From: Adiantum capillus-veneris | Lineage: Eukaryota; Streptophyta; Polypodiopsida; Polypodiales; Pteridaceae | Reading direction: 5' to 3' | Length of the DNA stretch: 64,000 bases | Assembly: GCA_014529385.2 (NCBI GenBank) | Contig: CM043947.1 | Span: 100,199,186 to 100,263,185 of the forward strand | In this document: positions 29,385 to 39,840 of the stretch, one piece after another | Numbering within the stretch: position 1 is the first letter of the stretch | Layout: every line of letters begins with the position of its first letter | The notes under the pieces: model-generated | Seen by the model: only the letters and a program-made list of their open reading frames with translations | Told to the model about the DNA's origin: nothing | Database searches by the model: none | Position numbers and translations under genes: made by a program

Positions 29385-31136
29385 CTACTTAAATCCTGAG
29401 TCTTCAGCAACCTTAAGAAATCTTCCTGGCACTTTATCCTTAGCACAATCAACAGCATGAATGTTCATAAGGAAATGTGTCTTACCCTTAAACTCTGGCA
29501 TGGGTCTCAACCTGGTTGGTGTACTGATGTGGTGTCGTTTACTCTTGTATCTTTTTTGGCGTCTCTCACTTTGGTTTGGGAAATTATAGAAGATGTCATT
29601 GTCTTGATCTTGATTGTCGTCTCCCTCTATATTTTCCGACTTCTCGTCATCCGCGTTATCCTTGTTTTCACTTTGATCAGAAGAATCATAAAATTCTTCT
29701 CCTTCCTGCTTGATTTCTTTAGTGGGGATGTCCACATAGCCCACTATCTTAATCTCAAGTTTCATTTCTGTTTTATGGATCCTCATATTCTCAGTATCTA
29801 CCTCGTCCTCGTCCTCCTCCACAATTTTGCTCAACATGTAGTATGGTATGATATCGTAGCCATTCTCATCACAAAATTTGGTGGGAGTGACTTCATTGAC
29901 GCATACATCCAATGTAGCCAAAATTTGAGACCATTCTAGGGGTTCGATCTTCTCTTCAGGAAAAGGTTCTCGTATATAGGCATCGTCTTCCAAGACCCTC
30001 TCTAGTGTCCTTTCATTGTGGTCAAATTCACTACATTGAGATGCTCCACACATCCATATCTCTTTTTTCTTACAAAGCCACGCTGAGACTTCTGATCCAC
30101 TAATGGTGGCCGAGTCAAATTCTTCCACAGGAGTTCTCGTGACATCATGGTAGCTATGATTTTTCATGTTTACGCGTGTAGTAGTTTTAGCATGTCTTAG
30201 ATAGAAATAATCATACCCCCAGTCCTGCACCATTTTGAGTTGCCTCATGAACGGCCTACCAAGGATAATTTCATAGTTGTTCTTCTTGCCGAAATCTACT
30301 ATGGCAAAGGTATGTTTGTACTCTATGCCACAGGAAGATACCACAATTGCCTCAAGCAATCTTATAGGCCTTTCTATGTGCCTATCCGCCAGTTGCAATT
30401 TCATTCTAGTTGTTCGTATTACTGGTTTTCCCCATTTTTCCCATAGCAATTTGATCGCAATGGCAATGCCAGGTCCACTATCAAGTATTGCCTTAGTCTC
30501 TATGCCATTATACTCAACTAGTAGGGTCGTGTTGCCATCTTCACCCTCACAATACTCTCCTACCTTGTTGAGTGGCACTGGTCTAGTGTTGACTTTCTTC
30601 AGTTTTGTGTCATTAAGCTCGATTTCGAAGAACTTAAGAGGCGTCCTTATGCCAAATTTTTCAAGACATTTTCCCACTTTCGTCCACATGCTTGGCCTAA
30701 TTTTTAACAATTCTTCCAATGTGATTGCACACTTGATCGGAGTGGTCAACAAGTCTGTCAGGATTTTAGTGTCCAATTGATTCGAACCGCCTATTCTCTG
30801 AGAAGGTACTCTTCGAATTTCTGACCTTGCCTCATAGTCCCCCATATATGATGGCAAAGTTCTGAGAGATTGTGGTCTGCTATCTTCGGATGCAACTGAA
30901 CCATTATCCCCTTGAAATGATTTAACGTCCAAATCCCATGGAGTCTTATTCAAGTTCAGCTCCGAGAAAGGCGCTGACTCGATTGGTTTTGTCTCATATT
31001 TTTCTTGAGATTTTCGCACCGTTTCCCATAGCTCTTCAGGCCAATTTTCTTCCACAATAGGGGAATATGGTGGAAAATCTTTCAGTGATTCATCAGTGCT
31101 ATTAGGTACGTCTTTTGCATCCGCTACATCCGGCAA
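29385..31136 (-). CDS. protease-containing polyprotein segment of element 2, 583 aa
   Basis: Uninterrupted 583-codon frame. Residues 85-165 (SLRTLPSYMGDYEARSEIRR, LLKIRPSMWTKVGKCLEKFG) match element 1. A retropepsin domain follows at about 195-300 with D219-S220-G221 (KAILDSGPGIAIA) and ILGRPFM at 291-297. Then comes WMCGASQC, ERVLEDDAYIREPFPEE, ILATLDVC, KFCDENGYDIIPYY and an Asp/Glu/Asn-rich linker (about 440-535). The acidic linker takes the place where element 1 has its W-[IV]-P-K repeats. The first Met is arbitrary, because gag probably reads into this frame. It ends in TAG/TAA just before RT, whether by design (readthrough) or decay cannot be told. Confidence 0.85.
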   Translation of the reverse strand: MPDVADAKDVPNSTDESLKDFPPYSPIVEENWPEELWETVRKSQEKYETKPIESAPFSELNLNKTPWDLDVKSFQGDNGSVASEDSRPQSLRTLPSYMGDYEARSEIRRVPSQRIGGSNQLDTKILTDLLTTPIKCAITLEELLKIRPSMWTKVGKCLEKFGIRTPLKFFEIELNDTKLKKVNTRPVPLNKVGEYCEGEDGNTTLLVEYNGIETKAILDSGPGIAIAIKLLWEKWGKPVIRTTRMKLQLADRHIERPIRLLEAIVVSSCGIEYKHTFAIVDFGKKNNYEIILGRPFMRQLKMVQDWGYDYFYLRHAKTTTRVNMKNHSYHDVTRTPVEEFDSATISGSEVSAWLCKKKEIWMCGASQCSEFDHNERTLERVLEDDAYIREPFPEEKIEPLEWSQILATLDVCVNEVTPTKFCDENGYDIIPYYMLSKIVEEDEDEVDTENMRIHKTEMKLEIKIVGYVDIPTKEIKQEGEEFYDSSDQSENKDNADDEKSENIEGDDNQDQDNDIFYNFPNQSERRQKRYKSKRHHISTPTRLRPMPEFKGKTHFLMNIHAVDCAKDKVPGRFLKVAEDSGFK

Positions 31137-31150
31137 GGATTTAATGTTTT

Positions 31151-33602
31151 CTATCTTGTCGGGTATCCTTTGTTCGGTTTTGTGAGGTGTTTCATTGGTT
31201 GGTGGTTGATTACTCTATCTCCTGCTTCCATAGGTGGAGGCTCCAATAAAGCTTGTGCAGTTTCAATCAGCTGTTTGCACATCTCTAGTCTCTGTTTTTC
31301 TATCTCTGGATATGGATATGTCATCCACCTTTGCTCTAGGGTCCATCTGTTCTTTAATCTTGCTTCATATGCTTGCAAGATTGCATCTAAGGGTTCATGG
31401 ATCTTATCTACCAATACCGACCCTCATGAGCTTGCACTCTTTGGTCCTTCCGTTGATTTTAGAGAGTCGGACTCTCTTTGCTGTTTAAGTTGCTCTCGAG
31501 CTATTGTTAGCTCAACTTCTACATCTTTTGTGTTTTCGCTCACGTCTAGCTTTCATTTTCGCTCTTCGTTCTTTCCAAGGATTATCACGACTGACGTTAG
31601 ACTTGTCAGTCTTGATTTCTTCTTGATTTTGATCATTACTCTTGGGCTGATTGTCATTTTTCCTTGCTTGGGCTCTCGTCAAGACCTTAACAGGAATCGG
31701 AGTTTCGTTTTCTAACCCTCCACTGGACAGTAGTTCTCCCAGCATATTCAACGTAGTTTTTGCTCCTTTGCTCAAGTTTTTAGGGCAATCAAGGATCAAG
31801 TGAGTAATTCCACACTCCGTGCAATATGCATTGACCCTAATGATTTCGTCATGAGGGCAGTCCCTCAGCCAATGGTCTCCTCCACACTTGTAGCATGGTC
31901 CTTTAGGCTGTTGAGGTGCTCCTGGGGCTCCTCTTTGTTGGTGTGCAATTCTTTGCCCGCTCATGCCTCCGTTGGCTATGAACACCAGTGTTCTTTCATC
32001 CAGGCTATATCATCCTTCTCTCGCTGCCTGTGCAGCAGTTGGTGGTCCTGTATTTCCTATCATGCTCCATGGTTCTGGTGTAGAGGGTTCGTCTGGTGGA
32101 TAATAGACAGAGTTCGCCGCATATCCATTGGGCTCATCATAGTATGCATGCATAGGTACCAAAGCCTTCTCGTCCGACTTAGTTACTCTGGGTGTGTATC
32201 TTATGCTGACTGGTCGTAATCCTGGTAGAGGTGGTTGTTGTTCCAACACTGGTTGTGGTCTTTCTACGCCTACAGGTCCTGGTAAGTTGCCTGTTTTATA
32301 TCTAGGCATCGGTGGGACTTGAGGAGATGTCGCCTGAGCTTGCGGAGCATATGGTCGTTCTCTCACATATCCCTTGTTATAATAACACTCCTCCGTCCCA
32401 TGGTTTTTCCATTTTTGTTCAATCGCACACCATTTTGGTTGTTTAGCTTATGGTTTGGAATAAAAGTTAATCTTTTTAAGCACTTCCTCTACAAGCTGCT
32501 CTTGGCTTACCGCTACTTCCCCCTTCAGTGTTGTCTTAGCAGACTTGCCTCTGCTTTGTTGTGAGGAATAATCATCCTCAAGATCCTTGAACTCACCCTC
32601 TTTGTAGACCGCACAATTGTCCACAAGGTATAGAGCTTCCTTGGTTAAATCATTCAACGTAGTGCTCCTTTTCATATGTAAGTCCTTTTGAAGATCTGCA
32701 TTCCTTAGTCCTTGGATAAATATAAGCATAAGTCTGGACTGAGTTGGCAATTCTTCCACGGGACAGAACTTAACATATCTTTTTAATCGGAGGGCGGCCT
32801 TTCGCACGGACTCTCCATCTTTCTGTTTGAATTTATGGATTTGCGAGACTGTATTATGAGCTATCCCCCTTTGTGAGAGTTCCTCGATAAACTCGTCAAA
32901 CACTACCTCCATAGACGCAAAGTCTCTTCGCTCCACCGAGTCAAACCATGCAGCCGCATCATCCTCTAAGGTTAAACCGAATCCTGCAAATTGGGTAGGA
33001 AAGTCTAGCACCTCTTCAGCTCTAATTACACGCACAAAGGCTGCTACATGATCTCTTGGATCCCTGCTTCCCGTATATTTCTTGTTTACCCATTTTTGCA
33101 CTTGAGAAGGTCTAATTCTATGATGGTCTCCAAATCTCATCATGGGATCTCCCCGTCCTAGTTGATATACCTCCTCTGGTCTCCTGTAGTGGCAAGGTTC
33201 CTCTTCCAATGGTGCTCCTAATCCATAATTTATAGCAGTTCTCGTGAGAGATGGTTCATCTCTCCGAACTCGTTCTCGGGGTGTTCTTCCAAGCTCAGTT
33301 GACCCTTGAGTCTTTGGATTACTCTCTCCTTGATACTTTGTATAGAGTGGTGGTTCTTGTAAATCCCTTAACCCTCGTGCGGTTTGATAACCCTCTCGGT
33401 TTCGGTCTTGTTCTAATGTAGCACTCTGTCGAAGCCATACTGACTTTTCCGACGAAGTGTCAGTATCACTACCCTCTTCAATGATTGGTGACAATGGGTC
33501 TAGTCTCGTCTGAGTTACACTCTCTTCTGTGGACGTGGTGCTAATTTGACTTTTGACACTTTCATCTCCCGACTTAACAAAGACTCCTGACCTTAAATAC
33601 AT
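31151..33602 (-). pseudogene. gag of element 2 with double zinc knuckle
   Basis: Starts MYLRSGVFVKSG at 33602. Frame 33602-32448 (384 codons) holds the Retrotrans_gag capsid core (QKWVNKKYTGSRDPRDHV, FGLTLEDDAAAWFDS, GIAHNTVSQIHKFKQ). It continues in the same frame through an in-frame TAA (32448) and TGA (32010) into 31985-31512, with two zinc knuckles, CYKCGGDHWLRDC and CTECGITHLILDC. After that 31414-31151 carries DAILQAYEARLKN and QALLEPP. Without the stops this would be a Gag of about 750 codons, long for Gypsy. Role: particle assembly and RNA packaging. Confidence 0.85.
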
Positions 33603-35108
33603 AAGAATGAAAGTTTTGTTGCAAACTTAAAGCTTACCTGGACTCCTTCTTCCTGTATAGCTTTGTGATGAACTCCTTCTGGGATCTACACAAGGATGGT
33701 TAGTCTGTTCACAAGTGTTTTCCCTAAATTACCAAAAAATCTTTCAAGTATATACAGCAACCACTTATTCACTCTTCTGGTGGTCCAATTTCAATTATGA
33801 AATGATGGCTGGGATCTATATAGAGAGTATGTCCTAGCAGTATAGTCGCAAATTGCAAAAAGTGTCTGATTCACTACTTTCTTAGTCTATCGCGATAGAC
33901 TGACAGTTTGCTCTGGCACAAGTCAATTCAAAATTGTGACTTTACCCTTGAGTTCCAGTTACCCTCTATAGCCTATCCCCCAAGTTTTGTGAAGTTTGGA
34001 CACTTGGGTTGGGTTTTGGTCCCATTTTAGTATTTCAGTCAGAGCTTGATTCTCTATCTGACCCTCAGCTTGACCTTAGTGATCTAAATGCCTTGAATTT
34101 GGTGGTGTCTGCTATTTAGGCCCTGATAAAGCTCTCCCTAGGGAAAATTTGAAAGAAAAGTTCCCCAACAGAAATTTCCCTGGTCTATCGCGATAGACTT
34201 AGCACTTTCTCCATTTTCAACTTTTTTCCAAAGTTTTCTCCACAGTTGGTTTAGCCTTCCCTTGTGTAGTGCATTGACCAATGTTGGCACTGTTTGGACA
34301 TTTGGTCAAAGACTTCTTGCCCTTGTCTCTGAATTCAGACTCCAAACACCAGTTTTGAAGTTTTGGGGTCAAAATTGGTGTTCAAATTCACTCAATGTTT
34401 GTGAGTACCCTTGTATTGATGTGTTAAGCTTGTGGTATAAGGGTTTTTTGCTTGTTGCTAGACAAACACCACCTTCACCAATCTATTGCGATAGACCAGG
34501 CAGTGAGCAATGGGAACTTAATTTTTTGTCTGTTTTTGCATAGTCTTGTTCCCTGTGTCCATATAAGTCTATCCCCCAAGTTTTTATGAAGTTTGGACTT
34601 ATTTTGACCTCAAACTCAAGCACTTCACAAATTTCACTTTTCTCTGACAATTCACAACTCCATTGCACTTGAAGTGATGCAAATTTGATGGCACTGCATC
34701 TTAAACTTGTGCACATCAATCATACCTCATGACACAGTCAGTTTACCCTTGGCTAATGGTTATATCTCATCTTGGCCTCTTTAGGTTCACTTAGTGTTTC
34801 CTTATGACAATCACTGATTTCTTTTTTTCTTTTTTCTTTTTTTTGCGGTTTTATAGCGTTTTTCTACTCTATTTCTTCACAAGTATAACAAGCACTCAAA
34901 ACCCAAAACCATAACCCCACATTATCCTATTTAACTAATCTAACTAGTCGCAGACCTTCGGCAAGACACAGGCTTCCTAGCTATCCACTAGACCTCAGGA
35001 TACTCTATCCTGGATCTTGTTCTAAAAGTTTAAGCTCTCTCTAGTCAAAACTAAAGTAAGCTAACCATCACACGAGTGACGTAGATCTCCCTACTTAAGG
35101 TCTTGTGT
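33603..35108 (-). other. 5' leader of element 2
   Basis: About 1.5 kb with no convincing ORF, and no equivalent of ORF1 of element 1. It contains three palindromes in units of about 298 bp that also repeat phrases such as CCCCCAAGTTTT-TGAAGTTTGGAC (about 33980 and 34570). Confidence 0.6.
33884..34497. repeat. three palindromes of the AGTCTATCGCGATAGACT family (element 2 leader)
   Basis: Copies at 33884-33901 (perfect), 34182-34199 (first base G) and 34480-34497 (AATCTATTGCGATAGACC, diverged), spaced 298 and 298 bp. A further weak relative, TGTCGTGATAGACCAA, occurs near 35461. The matching motif and spacing in the element 1 leader indicate conservation within the lineage. Confidence 0.82.
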
Positions 35109-35125
35109 CCCCAGCAGCGGCGCCA
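35109..35125 (-). other. primer-binding site of element 2, tRNA-Asp-like
   Basis: Minus strand TGGCGCCGCTGCTGGGG is close to TGGCGCCGTTGCCGGGG, the complement of the plant tRNA-Asp 3' end (15 of 17 bases). It is one base from TG at 35127, where the 5' LTR would begin. Confidence 0.8.
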
Positions 35126-35126
35126 A

Positions 35127-35870
35127 TGTTTTAGGTCAATACTACTCCCTTGTTCATACTCACGAGCACGACACAGACAACATACTTATCATCCGATGAC
35201 ACGACTAACCCGTAGGTGCACGTAGGCAATCTCGTAAGCTTGTCAAGCTGAGACCAATCTACACATACGCACTTTTATGATGCATCAATCACTAACCCTG
35301 GTAGAATGCAACCCACTCTATCCCTAAACGCTCACAACACCGTTTACACGTCCAATGAACTCGGAATCGCATCAAACTTACTAGGCATCATCCTCTCACT
35401 ACGACATACTTACCTATAAGTCTAATCTCACCAGATTTGAACCCTAGCTATCTCGAATACTGTCGTGATAGACCAATAGGTCATAATCCAAAAGTGGTGA
35501 AACTTAAGTTTATCAGTATCTATGTGTAGCTAATCTCTTTCTCATTCCATGAAGCACCTGATTATTGAAAACAGACACCGTTTGTGCTACTTACAAGCAA
35601 AACAAGCTCGAGGAAGAATCGATCGCGATCAACTCGAAACGGCGAATGCGTGGCGTGGGCGCTTAGCTCTCGGAGAGACTACCGCGATGGTGTGGTCACG
35701 TCCTGACTCCGGTGAGGGAGAAGACCGTAGCGAAGAGGATAAGACACACTCACTCTCTCTCTCTCTCCCTCTCAGACTCGTACGACACAGGATTAATATT
35801 CAAAAAATGTTGTCCAAAAAATGATTCTAAGGTGACTTTTATACTTTAGTCACCTTAGCTCAAAATGTAC
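35127..35870 (-). repeat. probable 5' LTR of element 2 (outer end uncertain)
   Basis: Starts TGTTTTAGGTC on the plus strand right after the primer site. It includes a (TC)n run (35752-35772) and a strong hairpin CTAAGGTGACT...AGTCACCTTAG at 35827-35858. The outer boundary cannot be fixed. The sequence does not visibly match 23869-24501, which it should if both were LTRs of one insertion. The plus ORF at 35549-35824 has no recognised family. Confidence 0.4.
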
Positions 35871-36094
35871 ATGGGGTTCTCTTGCTCATGATTACAAAGT
35901 GGGAATAAATCCGAGTCATGACTAACTCACTAATATTTACATAATCCAAACGAATGGATCAAAATGATAAGATGTCTTTGACATAAAAAATGGAATTTGA
36001 TATGCTTTACAAGATGGGCTCATTACAACAGTTGGACCAATGGGGCTCCAACAGCATTCGATTATGCCACAATTACACTAGCATAGGCCATCGG

Positions 36095-36111
36095 CCCCGG
36101 CAGCGGTGCCA
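36095..36111 (-). other. second tRNA-Asp-like primer-binding site
   Basis: Minus strand TGGCACCGCTGCCGGGG, again 15 of 17 to the tRNA-Asp complement, followed on the plus strand by AAATTT and TGGGGGACC, a possible LTR edge at about 36117. It marks the 5' end of another, truncated Gypsy-type insertion. Confidence 0.6.
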
Positions 36112-36116
36112 AATTT

Positions 36117-37221
36117 TGGGGGACCCATCATTGCAATAGCTCCAATGACCAACAAAATTATCAATCCGGAGGATGAGCTACCGGGCTAGGGCACGGAAAC
36201 ACTCACACGGTTAGTGAGCTAATCGTGGCAATACAAATGGTTAACTCTACGAGGTGAGCTTCTCGACCTATGGAGGAGCTCAGCCGCAATGAAGGGCAAT
36301 CTCCATATCCACTTCTCTTCACCTCTAATCAATCAATCACACACACTATGATTGCAAGACGCACACAACACTAATCCTATCAAGCAACACACTAATCGCA
36401 AGCACACACACATAGATCTATCGAGCACCACACTCCAATCAAACCTACATGCACACACAAACAAAAGAGGGCAATTACACAAGATTAGAGAGGAATTAAC
36501 CACTAATTAGCTAAGATCTAGCTAATCTAAGCATCATAGGAAATCATAAGAAGCAGGAGAGGCATAGTGAAAGAGAATGAATCATTGATTAGTGTTAATC
36601 AAGTCTCATGAGCAAGGAGAAGCTCAAGGACTCCATAGCCACACACCTCAAGAGCTCTCACCAAAGAGTGCTCTCAACAAATGAGCTTGAGAACCTTAAT
36701 TTCTTTTTCACATTGCCTTATGTACCTAGGGTAAAAATATGTGCAATGTTCGGGTGCCCAAGGCCTTTAGGGCTCCACCACTTACTAAATCTGCAACCTA
36801 AGCACAGTAGCTAACCTATTCTTTATAGGTTAGAGCTCCCATAGAGCCCGTAACACAATAAAATATTACAATGGCTTTAAATAAATCAAGAATTTACACT
36901 ACGTGACCATTTTGGAAAAACTTGTGATAAATGTGTAACTCCAATCTTTACTGCTTCTTCACTTTGATCTTCGATGTGCATCCGTATGTCTTTGGTCTTT
37001 AGCAGCTTCTGTTAACTGACGTTGACTCAGTTAACAAGCTCTAATCAACGAGCCGTAAAGATAGGCCGATAGAGCACTTCAAGCACTGCAGTTCTAGACC
37101 ATAAACTCCATTTGTGCTCACTTTAAGCATACCCTTTTTGTTACATCATTAAGGCATATGTTGGCCCTTTTTAAGCTGCATCTGGCATACATTACTCATA
37201 AAGGTAGATTGTTACCAAGCC
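36117..37221. other. non-coding, probable LTR remnant then unassigned
   Basis: Begins with the possible LTR edge beside the primer site at 36095. Rich in CA-containing short words (CACACACAC, 36330-36470). No coding region: the 68-codon plus ORF at 36608 has no family. The LTR end was not found. Confidence 0.3.
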
Positions 37222-37312
37222 CTGAACACTGATCATTCATCAAGTAAGGTTCAAATAAGCTCGACATGCATCTTTCTGGTATGTTTCTTAGCATGGGAGC
37301 AGAGCTGCACGA
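37222..37312 (-). repeat. LTR-like fragment related to 53060-53153
   Basis: Shares with the 3' LTR edge of the third Gypsy: CTGAACACTGATCA, then TAAG-TTC-A-TAAGCTC, TGCATCTT-CTGGTAT-TTTCTTA and ATGGGAGCAGAGCT. Same orientation. Probably a solo LTR piece of the same family. Confidence 0.65.
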
Positions 37313-37344
37313 CAGCGGTAATAGTCATGGGTATATTATCACGT

Positions 37345-37620
37345 CTATTACCATGTATATTGTTGTTAAACCACTACCGCGTCAGTTTCCGCTCTTATTG
37401 CCGCACACACAATCCTTTCTCTTTCTATTTTCCTTTGTTAGCCTGTGGCAATGCTAGTGGTTTGTAATTTTCCTCTTATAGTGTAAGAGAAAAAGTCAAG
37501 AACTGCTAGCATTGTTGCAAATTGACAAAGGAAAATAGAAAGAGAAAATATTACGTGTACGGCAATAATAGCAGCAAAGGACGCGATAGTGGTTTAACAA
37601 CAATACATGCGATAATAAGC
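37345..37620. repeat. fold-back (hairpin) element, arms about 113 bp
   Basis: 37345-37457 is an imperfect inverted copy of 37505-37620 around a loop of about 47 bp. Shared arm sequence includes TTGTTGTTAAACCACTA, CTCTTTCTATTTTCCTTTGT and CAATGCTAG. No coding capacity. It looks like a MITE or fold-back element; terminal duplications were not identified. Confidence 0.7.
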
Positions 37621-37635
37621 ACGCCTATATATTTT

Positions 37636-37745
37636 CTCATATTACCACGGATATTATCATGGATATTATCGCGTATAGATCACGTGTAGTATCGTGTATA
37701 TTTCCTCGTATTTTGCCTCGCATATTACCACGTATTATGCCGCTA
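37636..37745. repeat. 12-bp minisatellite, consensus ATATTACCACGT
   Basis: Eight or nine tandem degenerate 12-mers: ATATTACCACGG, ATATTATCATGG, ATATTATCGCGT, ATAGATCACGTG, ATATTTCCTCGT, ATTTTGCCTCGC, ATATTACCACGT and so on. Similar units occur in the outer left arm of the neighbouring fold-back (37330-37362). On the minus strand it translates as GNxRGxIRGN-like repeats, part of a 78-codon ORF I do not regard as a gene. Confidence 0.75.
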
Positions 37746-37953
37746 TATGACTTTTCAAAAATAAAGATGCGCATATGGGCCATCCAATGTGGATGGTCTA
37801 GACGAGCATCTTTAGTGTTGACTTGCATAAAGTCATATGGTCTATGACTGTCTTCTTCAAGCACATATTCCACATCAACAAATATCGGTCGCTTCTTCTT
37901 AATATTGTTCTCTCACAAGGGAGCATACCTGTGAAATCTGGTGAAGTAAGAGG

Positions 37954-38200
37954 TCCCCCTTTTCTACTTTTTTTGACCTTGTCTGCACCCTAGGACACTA
38001 GAAAGGCACATATTTTGTTTAAATTCAAGTGTTTATGCATCCATTCATCTTTGGCTCCAACAATACCGGAGGGGTGGGGGGAGTTAAATACTGTGTGGAC
38101 ACTTGAATTCAAGCAAAATCTGAGGTTTCTAGTGTCTTTGGGTACAGACAAGGCCAAAAAAGACAAAAAGGGGGGTGGACACAAGGGCGTGCAGATGTAA
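37954..38200. repeat. fold-back element, family with a third arm at 39723
   Basis: Left arm about 37954-38036 and right arm about 38092-38200 are inverted copies: CCCCCTTTT..., TTTTTGACCTTGTCTG-ACCC, GACACTAGAAA, ATTTTG-TT-AATTCAAGTGT. The arms enclose about 55 bp. Confidence 0.7.
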
Positions 38201-39622
38201 CATTTAATGGCCTAAAATCTTATTTGTAGCGGAAATTAGCATGAACATAGTGGGCATTTCATTAGAATAGATTCCTAATGAGAATTACAAGAGTGCTTGG
38301 GAGAGAGCAACAAAAAGCATAACACCTAGTTAGATAGCATCGACAATACTTTCAAAAGAGAGAGCAATTAAGCTATTGACAACAGTTGAGGACCGGATTT
38401 TCATGGAGCCGGTCCCCCCTCCAAAAGGCTTTGTATTATGGTTTCTCCCTCAAGAGAGACATTGTACAATACAATTCTTTGTGTTCCTTCAAGACTAGCT
38501 AGTGCAATGAAGATGGAAGCTTCATACACCAAGCAAAACACTTAATCAAACACAACTTGAATTATCCCCGTTCTCAGACCCAAGACCTCACACACCTTCG
38601 AAGATGGTGAGAGCTAGCAGGGTATGAGAGTAGATTGAGAGGAAAAAGAAGTATCTTACGAGAAAGAAGTACATCTCCTCACATAATCACTCATATTAGC
38701 ATAGCTTAGCTTAGTAATTAGCTTGGTAGAGAAGATGAGCATGCATTGAAGCTTGGCTCTTGGTTGGATTTGCATCCACATGCCAAGAGAGTGTTGATGT
38801 AGGCTTCTATCTCACAAGCTTGGAGTAGGTGATGAGCTCTCCATTAAAGCTTGGGAGGAGATAGAGTGTTTTCCCTTCACACATGGTCAAGTGTGTGAGT
38901 GTGAGTCTCAATGCCAAGCAAAAATCAGCCCCCTCTCTCTCTTGGGCGAGCCCTAGCTGCTAAGTTAGTCTGGCTTTTGCCTCATTGGACCTCCCCAGGT
39001 CAAGCCAATAGGGATTAAGCAGCATAAGTGATAGCCTTCTGACCAATAGGAATCAGGCAAGCCATGGGGCTCCTGAATGCTCATTGGACCCCTTGGGAGA
39101 CTGCCCAATAGTCTTCTAGGACACTTAATTCTTATTGGTTTCTTTTATTAAATGTTTTTAAATTAATTAAACTAGATTTACTCTAGCCTAATTCTCATTG
39201 GTCCACTTCAAGGGTCTTCCAATAGGAATTGGGCACACCTTGTGGGCATCTGGCGTAGGGAGCTGACATGTGTCCCTCATTCCCTTTGTGTAAAGGGAGC
39301 CTGTGTGTGTGTGTGGCTTTTCTCTCATCCCCTAGCTTTGGGGCTCGCCCCCTCCCATGTAGGGATGTAGAAAGACTTTTTGGGCACACACTAAGCATCC
39401 AATTTTCCCTAAGGTTGACCTTTGGACACAACCTTTGAATTTTGGAACCTTAGCATTTTGGAAGTCTTAATGGGCTGAACCTTAGGGTCTTTTTAGCCCA
39501 TTGTTTCACATGGCTCTTTTGCAGATGGCCCCCCCTTTGGATCCCTATTTTCCCTCCTTTGGATCCCTACTGTGGCCGGTCTGCTAACTTAACCAATATT
39601 CTAGCTTTTTCTCCCTTGGCAC
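38201..39622. other. unassigned non-coding stretch
   Basis: No credible ORF. The composition (many repeats of TTCCAATAGG/CCTATTGG-like words at 38980-39240) and position between inverted fold-back arms suggest an old transposon or LTR interior, but no diagnostic domain or boundary was seen. Confidence 0.3.
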
Positions 39623-39623
39623 T

Positions 39624-39693
39624 TCCCCACATTAAATGATCAGTTTAATATGAGAAAATCATTTAGGAGAATTAGATATTGATTATTATGACA
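39624..39693 (-). repeat. inverted copy of the dispersed repeat at 607-680
   Basis: Reverse complement matches 607-680 through AGTTTAATATGAGAAAA and the adjoining CCCCACATTAAATGATC and AGATATTGATTATTATGACA. Confidence 0.6.
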
Positions 39694-39722
39694 GCAGATC
39701 AGTCAAACAAGGACTAATATGT

Positions 39723-39840
39723 GTGCCCTTGTGTCCACCCCCCCGTTTTTTGCCTTTTTTGGCCTTGTCTGCACCCAGCCAAGACACCAAAAACCCTCAT
39801 ATTTTGCTTGAATTCAAGTGTCCACACACCCATTATGTCC
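39723..39840 (-). repeat. third arm of the 38.0 kb fold-back family
   Basis: GCCCTTGTGTCCACCCCCC, TTTTTTGGCCTTGTCTGCACCC and TTTTGCTTGAATTCAAGTGTCCACACA match the reverse complement of 38092-38200. No second arm follows here, so with 38092-38200 it could form the inverted ends of one 1.75 kb element. Confidence 0.65.

Larger units (their letters stand above)
24502..35125 (-). mobile_element. Gypsy-like element 2: pol-bearing relative of element 1
   Basis: A 10.6 kb internal region on the minus strand: primer site (35125-35109), leader with palindromes (35108-33603), gag (33602-31151), protease (31136-29385), RT (29267-27978), RNase H and two H2C2 segments (28005-26827), integrase (26920-26000), and a C-terminal extension containing a second retropepsin-like domain (26006-25023). 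It carries about eight in-frame stops and at least three frameshifts, so this copy is dead. The order protease-RT-RNase H-integrase is that of Ty3/Gypsy. Only one RNase H is visible. Confidence 0.88.

Noticed and set aside
29385-31136. Acidic linker after the element 2 protease as an envelope-like protein
   Set aside because: No signal peptide or membrane segment is visible; it is an Asp/Glu-rich linker in the protease frame.
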